This document shows positions 1-7,865 of a DNA stretch of 22,677 nt, piece by piece (position 1 is the first letter of the stretch; every line of letters begins with the position of its first letter). This stretch comes from Chara braunii (lineage: Eukaryota > Streptophyta > Charophyceae > Charales > Characeae). Made by a program: the position numbers and the translations under genes. Location: positions 863,865 through 886,541 of the forward strand of contig BFEA01000532.1 in the NCBI GenBank assembly GCA_003427395.1, read 5' to 3'. Below the pieces are notes generated by a model that was not told the DNA's origin, did not search any database, and saw only the letters and a list, made by a program, of their open reading frames with translations.

Positions 1-606
1 CACCATGCACCCCCAAACCCCCTCCGCCGCTACCTCAATCACCTCCACCACAAACCCCCTCGGCCCCCTACCCTAGCCAGATGCACACCCCACCCAACCC
101 CTCTTCACCCACCCGCACCCTGTCACTCTCCGCTGCTTTCGGCTGCTCCAGTAAGTGAAAGAAGTCCTGGCCAGGCGCCTTGCCGAAGTCAGCTGAAACG
201 CGAAGGGGACCACAGATGGGATCACTACAAAGCAAGGAGTTGTGGAGGATCCGAATGGGGGGTAGCAGATCAATGCTTACGATCGGCCTCTATTTCTCCT
301 AGCAACAGTCAGGAGTTGTGTATAATATCACTCACCACAACTAACTCAGTCTGTTGTGTTGGTCCACCTGCTGAAGCTCACTCTCAGTACAAATGCCCGG
401 TAGTTTGCTATCTTTACGAATGCATGGCTGTTTGTCTACCAGTAATCACAATACTGCTGCATACCGGTACTCACAATAGGGTGTCATGTAGGCGAGTAGC
501 CCAGATGAATGTATCGCTCTACTGGCCGAACTTCATTCTCAGTAGGTGAACCAGACAGCTCACTGTCAGTACACCTGCATGTCTGATCATATCAATAAAT
601 TGAATT
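1..606. other. Unassigned leader region, no gene recognised
   Basis: The first about 120 bases are strongly C-rich on the plus strand, after which composition becomes ordinary. Short open frames exist on both strands but none has a recognisable motif, a plausible codon pattern or a relation to anything else in the window. Two loosely similar short stretches containing CTCAC and CAGTACA occur near 377-397 and 558-578. I see no promoter, RNA gene or transposon end that I can support. Confidence 0.6.
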
Positions 607-735
607 ACAATGCTCTGAGTGGGATCGTGTCTGGCGGAAAGCAGTGCCGGACATTCCCTGGCCTTGGTCATGGCAGGACATCCTGGCAGGACATTGTCCA
701 ACAATAGAGAATGCATCCTGCTTTACAAGTAACCT
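607..735 (+). pseudogene. LINE ORF2 fragment (end of zf-RVT domain), plus orientation
   Basis: Read on the plus strand in one frame, this stretch encodes a peptide containing WDRVWRK, then PWPWSW, then DILAGH, and ends near SNLF. The same order (WERIWRK, PWPWSW, ILAGH, NIF) occurs at about residues 294-333 of the ORF2 fragment of LINE copy B on the opposite strand. This is therefore a short relic of a LINE ORF2 just downstream of its zinc-binding C/H residues. It stops exactly where the poly(T) of the minus-strand LINE copy A begins at 737, so copy A may have inserted into it. The continuation expected on the other side of copy A, after 1332, was not found. No start or complete frame remains. 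Confidence 0.8.
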
Positions 736-769
736 GTTTTTTTTTTTTTTTTATAAAACGCCTCCCGCA

Positions 770-807
770 GTGTTAGAGGTGCTGATAAGAGCAGACACCT
801 CTAATAC
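770..807 (-). other. LINE 3'-tail stem-loop (copy A)
   Basis: The arms GTGTTAGAGGTG (770-781) and CACCTCTAATAC (796-807) pair over 12 positions, with one G-U pair in one strand sense, around a 14-base loop whose ends (CTG and CAG) can extend the stem past a bulged A. The hairpin lies about 17 bases from the poly(A) end of the element. Copies at 2842-2879, 6314-6347 and 12093-12128 occupy the same position. Confidence 0.8.
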
Positions 808-1077
808 CCAGAGTGCGGCTCCATCTATTGGTGGGGAGCTTCACCTGCTGGAAAACGGGTCCAGCGTCCCATATACACTTTGAATATGAAACTTTTCATA
901 AAACATCTGTAGGGAATTCCTCATGGTCTCCCTGATCAAGTGTTGAAACAACTGCCTCTTCACCCGTATGGACGAGCGCCAGATCTGTCAAAATCTCTCT
1001 AGCAACTAAAAATCAACAAAATAAATTTGGAAATCCTGTCACTTAATCCAGCCCATACCAACTTTGAGGGACCAGAC

Positions 1078-1332
1078 TCATTGCTGAAGGAGGGAAAGGG
1101 TCTGGGAAATCAGACATAGTGGCATTGAGGGGTCTATGCTTGTCCAATCATGGAAGCTGAGATAATGCTCCCTTCGAATTTCTTGTCTTTTTCCTTGATG
1201 TTCAGCCTTATACTCTTTCCATCTGATCCTTCCCATTTCCCCCCCCTGACGACCCCTTAGCCAAGCGCCGCTGAAGTTTTGAACATGCTGAAGAATTTCC
1301 TTATTGGATGATAAGAATTTGATTTTCCCCTT
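1078..1332 (-). pseudogene. C-terminal end of LINE ORF2 (copy A)
   Basis: The minus-strand frame ends with TGA at 1078-1080. Its peptide includes SSNKEILQH, a W-L-x-G-x-x-G-G core (AWLRGRQGG), RIRWKE, then YLSFHDW and IDPSMPLC. These align in order with copy B (KKDIKK, WLGGVRGGW, AEVKW, LLFKDW, IEPSFPLC) and with the matching part of copy C (WLGGNEGG, LLSFKDW). The open frame continues past 1332 to 1404, but that extra part is coded by the GC-rich repeat and is not LINE sequence. It is a fragment with no start of its own. The function of this C-terminal extension, which lies after the zinc-binding domain, is unknown to me. Confidence 0.8.
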
Positions 1333-1340
1333 TACTTTGG

Positions 1341-1426
1341 GGCGCGGGGCGTTTCCCGGCTCGGAAAAACTTGGCGCGCAGGGCGTTTCCCGGCTTGGCA
1401 TCAATAGCCAAGTACTGGTGGTTTAA
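1341..1426. repeat. GC-rich dispersed repeat with internal duplication
   Basis: Two near copies of a segment of about 33 bp built on GGCGTTTCCCGGCT follow each other here (about 1346-1372 and 1379-1405). They are followed by GCCAAGTACTGGTGGTTTAA at about 1406-1425. That last string recurs in the same orientation near 22480-22500, and the ACTTGGCGCGCAGG part recurs in reverse orientation near 22353-22367. It directly borders the truncated 5' end of LINE copy A. The class of this repeat is unknown. Confidence 0.65.
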
Positions 1427-1510
1427 GACCTGCTGTTTTCTTATAGCCCTACTTGGTATGGTGTAGCTTCATGAGCCACGAGCTGGTTCTGAATAAGTTT
1501 GTTGTTAATT

Positions 1511-1535
1511 AAAAAAAAAAAAAAAAAAAAAAAAA
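1511..1535 (+). repeat. Poly(A) tract, 25 bases
   Basis: A pure run of 25 A follows TTGTTAATT. It could be the 3' tail of a plus-strand retroelement whose body would include the GC-rich repeat and the sequence at 1427-1510, or a simple A expansion. No flanking direct repeat was seen. Confidence 0.7.
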
Positions 1536-1606
1536 GAGGGAAGTACGTTTATGTCACATGGGAGTTTGTAATGGGCGAAAATAACACGAGTCAGCAACTT
1601 TGTCAT

Positions 1607-1641
1607 GGCCTGAGTTTGAAAAGCCGGTTGTAACTCAGGCC
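1607..1641. repeat. Perfect 10-bp inverted repeat at the start of the 445-bp repeat
   Basis: GGCCTGAGTT at 1607-1616 is matched by its exact reverse complement at 1632-1641, with a 15-base spacer. The right arm overlaps the first bases of the 445-bp tandem repeat. This may be a transposon-end remnant or a chance hairpin. Confidence 0.6.
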
Positions 1642-2618
1642 GGCAGTGGTGTCAGGGTGGCAGTTTCATTAAGGCAGTTGGGGCATGTTTGGTACCGGTC
1701 CGTTCCGGGGTACCAGCCTGTCCCACATCTTTTTTTTTTTTTCTTTTTTTTTTTCTCGGGCATGGCCTAGACATCGCGGCTGTGGCCCAGCCGTGGGTGT
1801 GGCCTAGACATCACAGCCGTGGCCCAGTTCCCAGCATGCCTTGCTCCCCACGAATCCATCGAGGCATTGTCCCATTACAAAAACAAAAAGGGAAAGGTCA
1901 GTAGTACTCAGTACCAGACTCCGTGTTTTGCCAGCAATGTGAAGTATCAGTGCAAGGACGGAAGTCACAGGAGGGAGGACTGAGAGGATCTAAGATACAA
2001 ACCAGGTGCCTCTGCTGACTCGGCAGTGGACTTGGCTTGCAATCTTGCCAGTACACATTTCCAGTTATTATTCGGGAACTCAGGCTGGCAGTGGTGTCAG
2101 GGTGGCAGTTTCGTTAACGCGGTTGGGGCATGTTTGGTACCGGTCTGTTCCCGGGTACCGGCCTGTCCCACATCTGGTTTTTTTTTTTTCCTTTTTTTTT
2201 CTTGGGCGTGGCCTAGACATCTCGCCCGTGGCCTAGACATCACAGCCTTGGCCCAGTTCCCAGCATGCCATGCTCCCCACGAATCCATCGGAGCATTGTC
2301 CCATTACAAAAACAAAAAGCGAAAGGTCAGTAAGACTCAATACCAGACTCCATGTTTTGCCAGCAATGTCAAGTATCAGTGCAAGGACGGAAGTTGCAGG
2401 AGGGAGGACTGAGAGGATTTGAGATACAAACCAGCTGCCTGCTGCATCTGCTGACTCGGCAGTGGACTTGCCATGCAATCTTGCCAGTACACATTTCCGG
2501 TTATTGTTCGGGACTGAGAGGATTTGAGATACAAACCAGCTGCCTGCTGCCTCTGCTGACTCGGCAGTGGACTTGCCATGCAATCTTGCCAGTACACATT
2601 TCCGGTTATTATTCGGGA
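1634..2618 (+). repeat. Tandem repeat, 445-bp unit (two copies plus a 105-bp partial copy)
   Basis: Unit 1 starts at 1634 and unit 2 at 2079. Both begin with CTCAGGC and GGCAGTGGTGTCAGGGTGG, carry a GGTACC-rich near-palindrome, a T-rich tract, two or more copies of TGGCCTAGACATC, a TTCCCAGCATGCC to GCTCCCCACGAATCCATCG block, CATTACAAAAACAAAAAG, and end at TTCGGGA. The last about 105 bp (from CTGAGAGG) is present once more at 2514-2618. The block from GGCCCAGTTCCCAGC to AATCCATCG resembles the LINE tail block read on its sense strand (ACCCGGTTTCCAGC, then CTCCCCACCAATAGATGG). The A-rich CATTACAAAAACAAAAAG resembles the end of the dispersed repeat at 9689-9816. The open frames of about 76-128 codons inside are by-products of the repeat. 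Confidence 0.85.
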
Positions 2619-2805
2619 TCTAGCCCTCCGCATTTTGCAGGACCAAGGAATCGAGTGGGCTGCGTTTTTCAGGCCGCTTCCTGCTGTCACACAGGTCAGA
2701 AACCAGAGGGTTGGTATTTTCAGATTCTTGTGGATTAAATTGGCACCCTTTCATCATTTTGAGCCCCCTTTTTGGGGAGGGGGCAAAAGGGAATGCTGTC
2801 AGGAC
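2619..2805. other. Short unassigned spacer
   Basis: This is sequence of ordinary composition between the tandem repeat and the poly(T) of LINE copy B. I recognise no gene, repeat or RNA here. The last bases before the T run would be the insertion target of copy B. Confidence 0.5.
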
Positions 2806-2841
2806 TTTTTTTTTTTTTTTTTTTTTTAAAGCTCCCTGTCG

Positions 2842-2879
2842 GTGTTAGTGGTGCTGGTAAAAGCAGACACCACTAACAC
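2842..2879 (-). other. LINE 3'-tail stem-loop (copy B), perfect 12-bp stem
   Basis: GTGTTAGTGGTG at 2842-2853 pairs perfectly with CACCACTAACAC at 2868-2879. The 14-base loop starts with CTG and ends with CAG plus A, so three more pairs can form with a bulged A. Compared with copies A and D, one internal pair is swapped on both arms (A-T against T-A). Confidence 0.85.
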
Positions 2880-3140
2880 TTGAGGAGGGCTCCATCTATT
2901 GGTGGGGAGCAACACCTGCTGGAAAACGGGTCCAGCGTCCCTTACACCGACCAAAGATTGAAATCATCTGGGATTGTCTGGGACATAGTGGTGGAGAATT
3001 CCTGCCGGCATTGATTACCCTGGAGTCCAGGGGATTGACCGAGCAGGGTGTTGGGAGAATGGGCAGCCCTCTTCGCCTGAATTCGGCACCAGATTTGTCA
3101 CTTATGCATTAGTCCTTCCTTCCCTCTGTGCTGTAGCTAT

Positions 3141-3298
3141 GTCGTAGTTCATGAACTCAGATTGAAATGAGATTGTTAATAGAACCGAAGCTGCCAAGAA
3201 GGCTGTTGCTTCTACTCTTGTCGTAGTTCGTGAACTCTGATCGGCTTGTTAATAGGACTGAAACTGCAACTGCCAAGAGGACTGTTGCTTCTACTCTT
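3141..3298. repeat. 79-bp tandem duplication inside the 3' UTR of LINE copy B
   Basis: Two adjacent 79-bp copies (3141-3219 and 3220-3298) both begin with GTCGTAGTTC and end with GTTGCTTCTACTCTT, and both contain TTGTTAATAG and CTGCCAAGA. They differ by substitutions and small indels, so the duplication is not recent. It is absent from copies A and C as far as I can see and accounts for part of the longer 3' UTR. Confidence 0.8.
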
Positions 3299-3420
3299 GC
3301 CTCTACAGTCTGATTCCCTCCCTCCCTCGGGGGTTTATCATTGAATTGTCCCTAGGCTGCCAGCTGTCACCCGTGCGTGTGGTCGTGTCCGGGGGGCACC
3401 GGACTGCCACCTCTTTTCCT

Positions 3421-5082
3421 TTATGTGACGTACTCAGTCAGGGAAAGGGGGTGGGGCGGGAAGGGGTCTGGGAAGGTAGCAGGGGGGCATAGGGGAAATG
3501 AGGGTTCAATATTCAGCCAGTCTTTAAACAGCAGTTTATAGTCCCTCTTCCTTTCTAAGTCTTGGTGGACGTCTAAGCCGTCCTCGTCCCCGCTCCATTT
3601 TACTTCTGCTATCCATCCTCCCCTTACCCCTCCTAACCACTCCTGGCAGAAAGAAGTGATTGCTTTCTTGATGTCCTTTTTCTGTCGGCACAGGTCCAGT
3701 TGTGGCTTCAAAGTTTGCCATTTTTGTGTTATTTCCATCTGGATCTGTTGTTTTATTTGTTCCATGATTTCTGCTGCATCTATTTGGATTTTATCTAGAG
3801 CAAGCAGGCATCGTTGCCACCATAAGGCCCATAACACTGCCCGTCTCCCTAATCTGAAGATATTGTCTTCGAAGGTGGAGGTATCTTCTACTGGTCGCCA
3901 GTGACCTGCCAGTATCGTCTGCCATGACCAGGGCCAGGGGGCTGAGGTTCCCATCTTCCTCCAGATACGTTCCCAACTTCTCCAAATGAACTGGGCAATC
4001 GGGCACTGCATGAACACGTGTGCGATTGTCTCGGCCCTCTTGTGTGACGGGAAGCAATTAGAGCAGCGTTTGCACCATGGTAACAATTCCCCCCTCTGTT
4101 CCAAGTGTGTACGGTCAACCAGCCAGTTATTCGTGGGCAGGCAGCGGTGAGCTATATGCCATTGCAAGGAATTGATTTTAGCTGGTCGGGACTTCCTCTC
4201 CTGGAAGCAGCGGATGGGCTTGAGAAGATTGATGTCCACATTTAGATGTCTGGCCCAACGGTCATTTATTTGGTCCCTCAGGTGTCGTTTGGGCCGTAGC
4301 ATTCTGTAAGTGGATTTGACTGTCAGTTTGTGTAAATAAAGCCATTTCGGGGTATGCCCTGATTGTCCTTGTGGGAGTTTCCAANGCCACTCTTCCGGGT
4401 CAAAAGGCAGGTCCCGANTGTCTTTGTCTGGATAGAAGGCTGACCATCCCTTTCCTTCATCCAGCACTCTGGTTCTGATTAGCTCTGTTTTGTCCACCCA
4501 TTGGAAGGGGTCTCTACTTTCTTGGAGGGTGCCCTTGTGTCCTACANTGTAGTATTCTGTCAAGGCTTTTTGTGTGTCTGTCATATGTACTCTACCAACC
4601 TTTCCTGTTAGTCCAANGCGGGCTACCCAGTCCCCTTCTTTTATTGATGGTCCTTGTCTCAGTATTTGGTACCATGCCAAGGGGATACTTTCAATTATCT
4701 GATCTAAGTGACGCTCTGCGTGATGATAGTATCTGAGTGTTGCTCTCAGTTGTTCTATCCCCTTCCAGTTTTTTCTCTCGCAGTCCCATAGGTCCCCTAC
4801 TCGAAGGATCCCCCGTTTTACCCAGCCTTCCCATGGAGAAGCCGAGCACATCATTACCCGTCCTTGTGTGTCTGTGATCCCTCTGTTCCCAAAGAGGGGC
4901 TGGCGGAAGACCTCCTCCCAACGGTCCGGGTCTGGTCTATCAGGAAGCAGGAGTCTGCGCCAGGTTTTAAGTAGGTCCGGCCAGAACTCATCTTCTTGTC
5001 GTCTCGTCTGCTCCCCTCCGTATTGCTGGTCTGGCAGCCTCCAAGGAATTATGTCTTCTCCCTCAATCAGAATTTGGGGGCA
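3421..5082 (-). pseudogene. LINE ORF2 C-terminal half with zf-RVT domain (copy B)
   Basis: The frame is uninterrupted from 5082 to the stop at 3421. The first ATG (4854) lies well inside the homology, because the region before it (including KTWRRL and EEVFRQPLFGN) aligns with copy C (KVWRKL and EEILRQPLFGN). This is therefore a truncated ORF and not a gene that starts at 4854. Numbering from that Met, residues about 70-130 hold a segment opening with KEGDWV that may be a small beta barrel. Residues about 180-300 form the zinc-binding domain after the reverse transcriptase (zf-RVT), with C261, C264, H279 and C284 in a CX2CX14HX4C spacing preceded by HRCLPTNNWL. Residues 334-350 continue with RLGRRAVLWALWW, and the C-terminus has WLGGVRGGW. 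Four single N bases make four residues unknown. In the family this region follows the polymerase and is thought to help bind RNA. The polymerase itself is absent here. Confidence 0.9.
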
Positions 5083-5085
5083 TCA

Positions 5086-5640
5086 TGTCTGTATCTGACC
5101 TGGGGATTAACTTGAATACAGATAACATGACCCCTCTATATATATGGGGAAAGTGGTAGTAGTTCAATCTTCTAAGCGAACATGTTGGGAGCGTTACATA
5201 TTTGTGCGATCTCAAAATTTGAGCAATCTCGAGGGGTCCTATTCAACCACGTCTTGGTGCTGGAAGCGCATCCATCAGCCCACTACAGAACCTGCATATC
5301 TTCCACACTGTGAATCTCAGGGGATACTCGGATGTCGAGGACTTTCTGAACGTATATGACTGCAATTGCGGTCTTCCGCAATTGCGGTCTGACCTGGATG
5401 GATCTAGCTGTAATCACATCCAGAGCTGAATCAAAAACGTCGTAGTGTGTGTACGCAGTCGCACGAAAGAGGAAAGGAGTGAGAGGAGCTCTTTGATTTT
5501 GGAGGCCGAACGTGAAGGAAGCAGTCTGTGGTGCAGTCCGTGGTGAATCTGAAATTGCATCCATAACCCTGACCAAAACTGTGTTCCAACAAAATGTGTA
5601 AATACTAAATATTCAACCATCAGTACATCCGGGCCTTTTT
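5086..5640. other. Unassigned region upstream of LINE copy B
   Basis: I recognise no gene or element. An inverted pair TCTGTAT and ATACAGA (5088-5094 and 5116-5122) sits at the 5' junction of copy B. A direct duplication of GCAATTGCGGTC occurs at about 5363-5389. The open frames on both strands are short and unlike any family I know. Confidence 0.5.
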
Positions 5641-5760
5641 CCTACGAGGCGGCTTCCCAATGCGCACCAAGCTTTGGCGAAACGGCACAGCGGTGTTTTT
5701 ATTTTTGTTTTGCCTGGAACTGCCAACCATTTGGTTGGGTTGCCCCTACCTTCTGAAATT
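5640..5760. repeat. Diverged dispersed repeat related to 22355-22440
   Basis: The order GCGCACCAAGCTTTGGCG, GTTTT/ATTTTTG, TTTTGCCTGGAACTGCCA, CCATTTGGTTGGGTTGCCCC runs parallel to CGCGCCAAGTTTTGCCG, CGTTTTCATTTTGGCTGG, GCTTCCAGCCATTGTGG, ATTGGTGCCCC near the right end of the window. The match is gapped and diverged. No coding content is seen. Confidence 0.45.
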
Positions 5761-5924
5761 TTAGTAGAGGCTCAATTGTGATTCTCAAGTTGGCTGGGGC
5801 CATGTACCGGTGGCTTAGGAAAAAACTCAAGTGTTAAACCCTGTTCAAAGTTACATGCCTTGTCTATATAGTATATATGGATGCGTTTGACATCCATACA
5901 AGGATATCGCAGTGTCGAGTCAAT

Positions 5925-5996
5925 GGACCTCGCTCCACCACTTTTGTTCACTCTAGAAAATCGAGTCGAATCAAGATTTCCGGTGGAGCGAGGCCC
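5925..5996. repeat. Inverted repeat, 15-bp arms
   Basis: GGACCTCGCTCCACC at 5925-5939 and GGTGGAGCGAGGCCC at 5982-5996 are reverse complements with one mismatch, separated by 42 bases. The right arm is part of the 230-bp tandem unit and recurs without the left arm near 6212-6226. It could form a foldback or mark a small inverted-repeat element. Confidence 0.6.
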
Positions 5997-6048
5997 AATT
6001 TCAAAGGTCAAACTTATTGAAAGAATGGTTAGAACAACTAAGTAATAT

Positions 6049-6177
6049 CAAGTGTAGTATCTGTTTTGATCAGTTCTTTTATCTGATCCATGGTCCACCG
6101 GGACACATTACAAAAAAGAAAAAAAAAGAAAGAACGGTTAGAGCTGCAACCAATGAATCCAGCAGCCTAGCTCAGTT
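6049..6177 (+). repeat. Dispersed repeat R, copy 1 (SINE-like)
   Basis: This 129-bp stretch is about 95 percent identical, by eye, to 9689-9816. Both hold TTTTGATCAGTTCTTTTATC, GATCCATGGTCCA, GGGACACATTACAAAAAAG, an A-rich run, GAACGGTTAGAGCTGCAACC and AATGAATCCAGC, then CCTAGCTCAGTT, which is the start of a Pol III A box. In this copy the tRNA-like part is cut off after the A box by the next 230-bp unit. Confidence 0.75.
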
Positions 6178-6270
6178 TCACTCTAGAAAATCGAGTCGAA
6201 TCAAGAATTCCGGTGGAGTGAGGCCCAATTTCAAAGGTCAAACTTATTGAAAAAATGGTTAGAATACCTT

Positions 6271-6420
6271 CTTTTTTTTCTTTTTTTTTTCACACAGTGT
6301 CACCCCTGGTGATGCTAGAGGTGTTGATATAATCAGCCACCTCTAGCACCCCCAAGCAGGCTCCATCTATTAGTGGGGAGCAGTTCCTGCTGGAAACCGG
6401 GTCCAGCGTCCCTTACATAC
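6271..6420 (-). mobile_element. Solo LINE tail (copy D)
   Basis: On the minus strand this is only the conserved tail block (6359-6412), a 10-bp perfect hairpin (6314-6323 with 6338-6347) and an imperfect poly(A) (T runs at 6272-6290). No ORF2 coding sequence precedes it. It is either a LINE copy truncated within the last about 150 bases or a short non-autonomous element that uses the LINE tail. It splits a 230-bp repeat unit. A possible 6-bp ATACCT duplication is weak because similar sequence also follows the tail in copy C. Confidence 0.75.
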
Positions 6421-6454
6421 CTAATTCGGCTTTTTGGCTAAGTAATATCAAGTG

Positions 6455-7270
6455 TGGTGGACACAAGGGAGGGACTGACTCTGGGGCGCAGCGCTACCGG
6501 GAGCGCTGCGCCCCGGCAAGCCGAAGCGGTGTTCTCGAAACAGCGTCGGCGTGTTCTCACCGAAAGGAATGGCGACTCGTAGCGATGAAAGGCGCGAGGG
6601 AGGCGATGCGGGGCGGAATACGTGACTCGGCGGAGAGGTTGGAGTGCTTGGCATGGTGATGGTCAGAAGGGGCTTGCGAGGAGATGGGTGGTTGTTGTGG
6701 TATTCTCGAGTCGTCCCTGTCCATCACCGAGACCTACGAAGGAGAACGGTGTGAGGGGTACTATGGCGGGTGACGATCTGATCTTACCGCCAGTGGACCT
6801 TTCGTCTTTCGACTTTCTTTCTTTCTCTTTCTGCATGTGTTTGCTGATTAAGGCGTCACAAGGAGAGCGGCTGGAGATGGCGGCATAGGATGCATAGCCT
6901 CCTCTGTTTACTTTCATCTACCCAGGCGAAGCGGTGGACTCAAGTCTCTGCGGTAAGCTTGAACTCCCTGGGGTAGCTCGTTGGCAGGTTCAATGAGATG
7001 TTGCCCCACCATCCCGATGTTGGAGAAGTTTAGGGGGATGGCCGATCGGTACCTTCGTTTGTCTGTATTGGTGTTTTGGCAGGCCCTTGAGGCTGTTAGG
7101 GCAGGTAGCTGGAGGGAGTTTTGTTCCTCCCTCCCGAAGGTGAAGGGGTTGGGTTTGAGTGAGGGTACATGAAGGGGAGACAGAGGGTTTTTCTTCTTAC
7201 AAGATGCTTCACGAAGTAACACGGCTGTAAGAAAGGAAGGAGGGCAGCTTTCCCCCGTTCATAACCATGT
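6455..7270. other. Unassigned GC-moderate region
   Basis: There are several short open frames on both strands but no recognisable domain. At 6483-6514 a perfect 13-bp inverted repeat (GGGGCGCAGCGCT and AGCGCTGCGCCCC) flanks a 6-base loop. A host exon is possible around 6620-7180, but I cannot support one. Confidence 0.5.
6483..6514. repeat. Perfect GC-rich hairpin, 13-bp stem, 6-base loop
   Basis: GGGGCGCAGCGCT (6483-6495) and AGCGCTGCGCCCC (6502-6514) are exact reverse complements around ACCGGG. A stem this GC-rich with so short a loop would fold strongly in RNA or single-stranded DNA. There is no T run after it, and no known role is visible. Confidence 0.75.
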
Positions 7271-7850
7271 TTTCCTAATCCACGTGTGCTAATGATTGAT
7301 AATCATTGATTTTATAAGGGTGGATAATCAGAAGATCTCAGTCTACGGTTTTCTGATGCGATTTCTTTTCGCTGTCCAATTTCTTCTGAATTTCTCAGTT
7401 TACAACGAGTTCCTGATTCAATTTCTTTCCGCTGTCTATTTGGTACTCTTATGAATTTCTCAGTTTACGATTTCCTGATTTGTTTTTCTTCCGCCGTTCA
7501 ATTGGTATTCTTCTGATGATTGACATGCTTAGTTTAGACTTCAAACCTCGTATTGGAATTCCTATAAAAACTTCCAAAAAAACTTCTGATTCTTGAATTT
7601 TTTCCTATAAAAGTTCTTAAAAATATTCTTGAAATATTTTCCTATCAAAGCTTCTAAGAAATTTCTGATTCATCAACTTGAAAGACTTCAAAAAAAAACT
7701 TCTGTTTCTCGAAACATTTTCCTATAAAACATTCTAAAAATATTCTCGAAATATTTTCTTATAAAAGCTTCTAAGAAATTTTTGAAAAGATTCTTCAAAT
7801 AAATTCCTAGAGAAGCTCTATAAAATTTCAGATTCTATATAACCGCAAGT
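7270..7850. repeat. AT-rich degenerate tandem repeats
   Basis: At 7337-7516 three diverged units of about 57-65 bp start with CTCAGT(C/T)TAC and contain TTTC(G/C)GC(T/C)GT-like and TTCTGA(A/T) elements. At 7558-7800 shorter units repeat TTTTCCTATAAAA, GCTTCTAAGAAATTT, ATATTCT(T/C)GAAATATTTTC and ACTTCTGATT in varying order. The frames are closed by many stops. No matrix-attachment or origin function can be claimed from sequence alone. Confidence 0.65.
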
Positions 7851-7865
7851 CTGGTTCTGGAGACC

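Larger units (their letters stand above)
737..1332 (-). mobile_element. LINE copy A, strongly 5'-truncated
   Basis: On the minus strand this reads as the last about 85 codons of a LINE ORF2, a 3' UTR, a conserved tail block (817-870), a stem-loop (770-807) and a poly(A) of 16 (the T run at 737-752). The 3' UTR shares short blocks with copies B and C, including GGAATTCCT, a CTGCCTCTTC-like block and GCCAGAT. Homology to the other copies ends near 1332, where a GC-rich unrelated sequence starts, which is the expected signature of incomplete reverse transcription. No convincing target-site duplication was found around 737 and 1332. Confidence 0.85.
2806..5085 (-). mobile_element. LINE copy B, 5'-truncated
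   Basis: In minus-strand order this holds the C-terminal part of ORF2 (about 5082 to 3421), a 3' UTR of about 480 bp, the conserved tail block (2888-2941), a perfect 12-bp hairpin (2842-2879) and a poly(A) of 22 (the T run at 2806-2827). The ORF2 frame is open back to an in-frame TGA at 5083-5085. Homology to copy C fades there, so the reverse transcriptase and endonuclease domains are missing by 5' truncation. The 3' UTR is longer than in A and C because of a 79-bp tandem duplication. It is the best preserved copy in the window but cannot be autonomous. Confidence 0.9.
5947..6454. repeat. 230-bp tandem duplication, second unit split by a solo LINE tail
   Basis: Unit 1 runs from 5947 to 6176. 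It starts with TTCACTCTAGAAAATCGAG, contains AAAGGTCAAACTTATTGAAA and CTAAGTAATATCAAGTGT, and ends with the dispersed repeat at 6049-6177. Unit 2 restarts at 6177 with the same TTCACTCTAG string and matches unit 1 to about 6264. It is then interrupted by the solo tail (6271 to about 6425) and resumes with CTAAGTAATATCAAGTGTGG at about 6435-6454. This is direct evidence that the tail inserted after the duplication. Confidence 0.75.

Noticed and set aside
607-1332. Twin-priming inversion of a single LINE
   Set aside because: The inverted fragment lies beyond the poly(A) end of copy A and not at its 5' end, so two events are more likely.
2006-2738. Frames of about 76-128 residues on both strands
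   Set aside because: They lie inside the 445-bp tandem repeat and repeat with it. They have no domain and read through T-rich tracts.
3078-3095. GAATTCGGCACCAG as a leftover cDNA cloning adaptor
   Set aside because: It resembles an EcoRI adaptor, but the matching positions in LINE copies A and C carry related native 3' UTR sequence (a CTCTTC to GCCAGAT block), so it is element sequence.
4691-4854. ATG at 4854 as the start of a 477-residue protein
   Set aside because: The same frame continues upstream to about 5082 with clear homology to LINE copy C (FRQPLFGN and before), so this Met is internal to a truncated ORF2.
6264-6422. ATACCT on both sides of the solo tail as its target-site duplication
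   Set aside because: Copy C has a similar TACATAACC after its tail block, so the right-hand copy is probably element sequence and not duplicated target.
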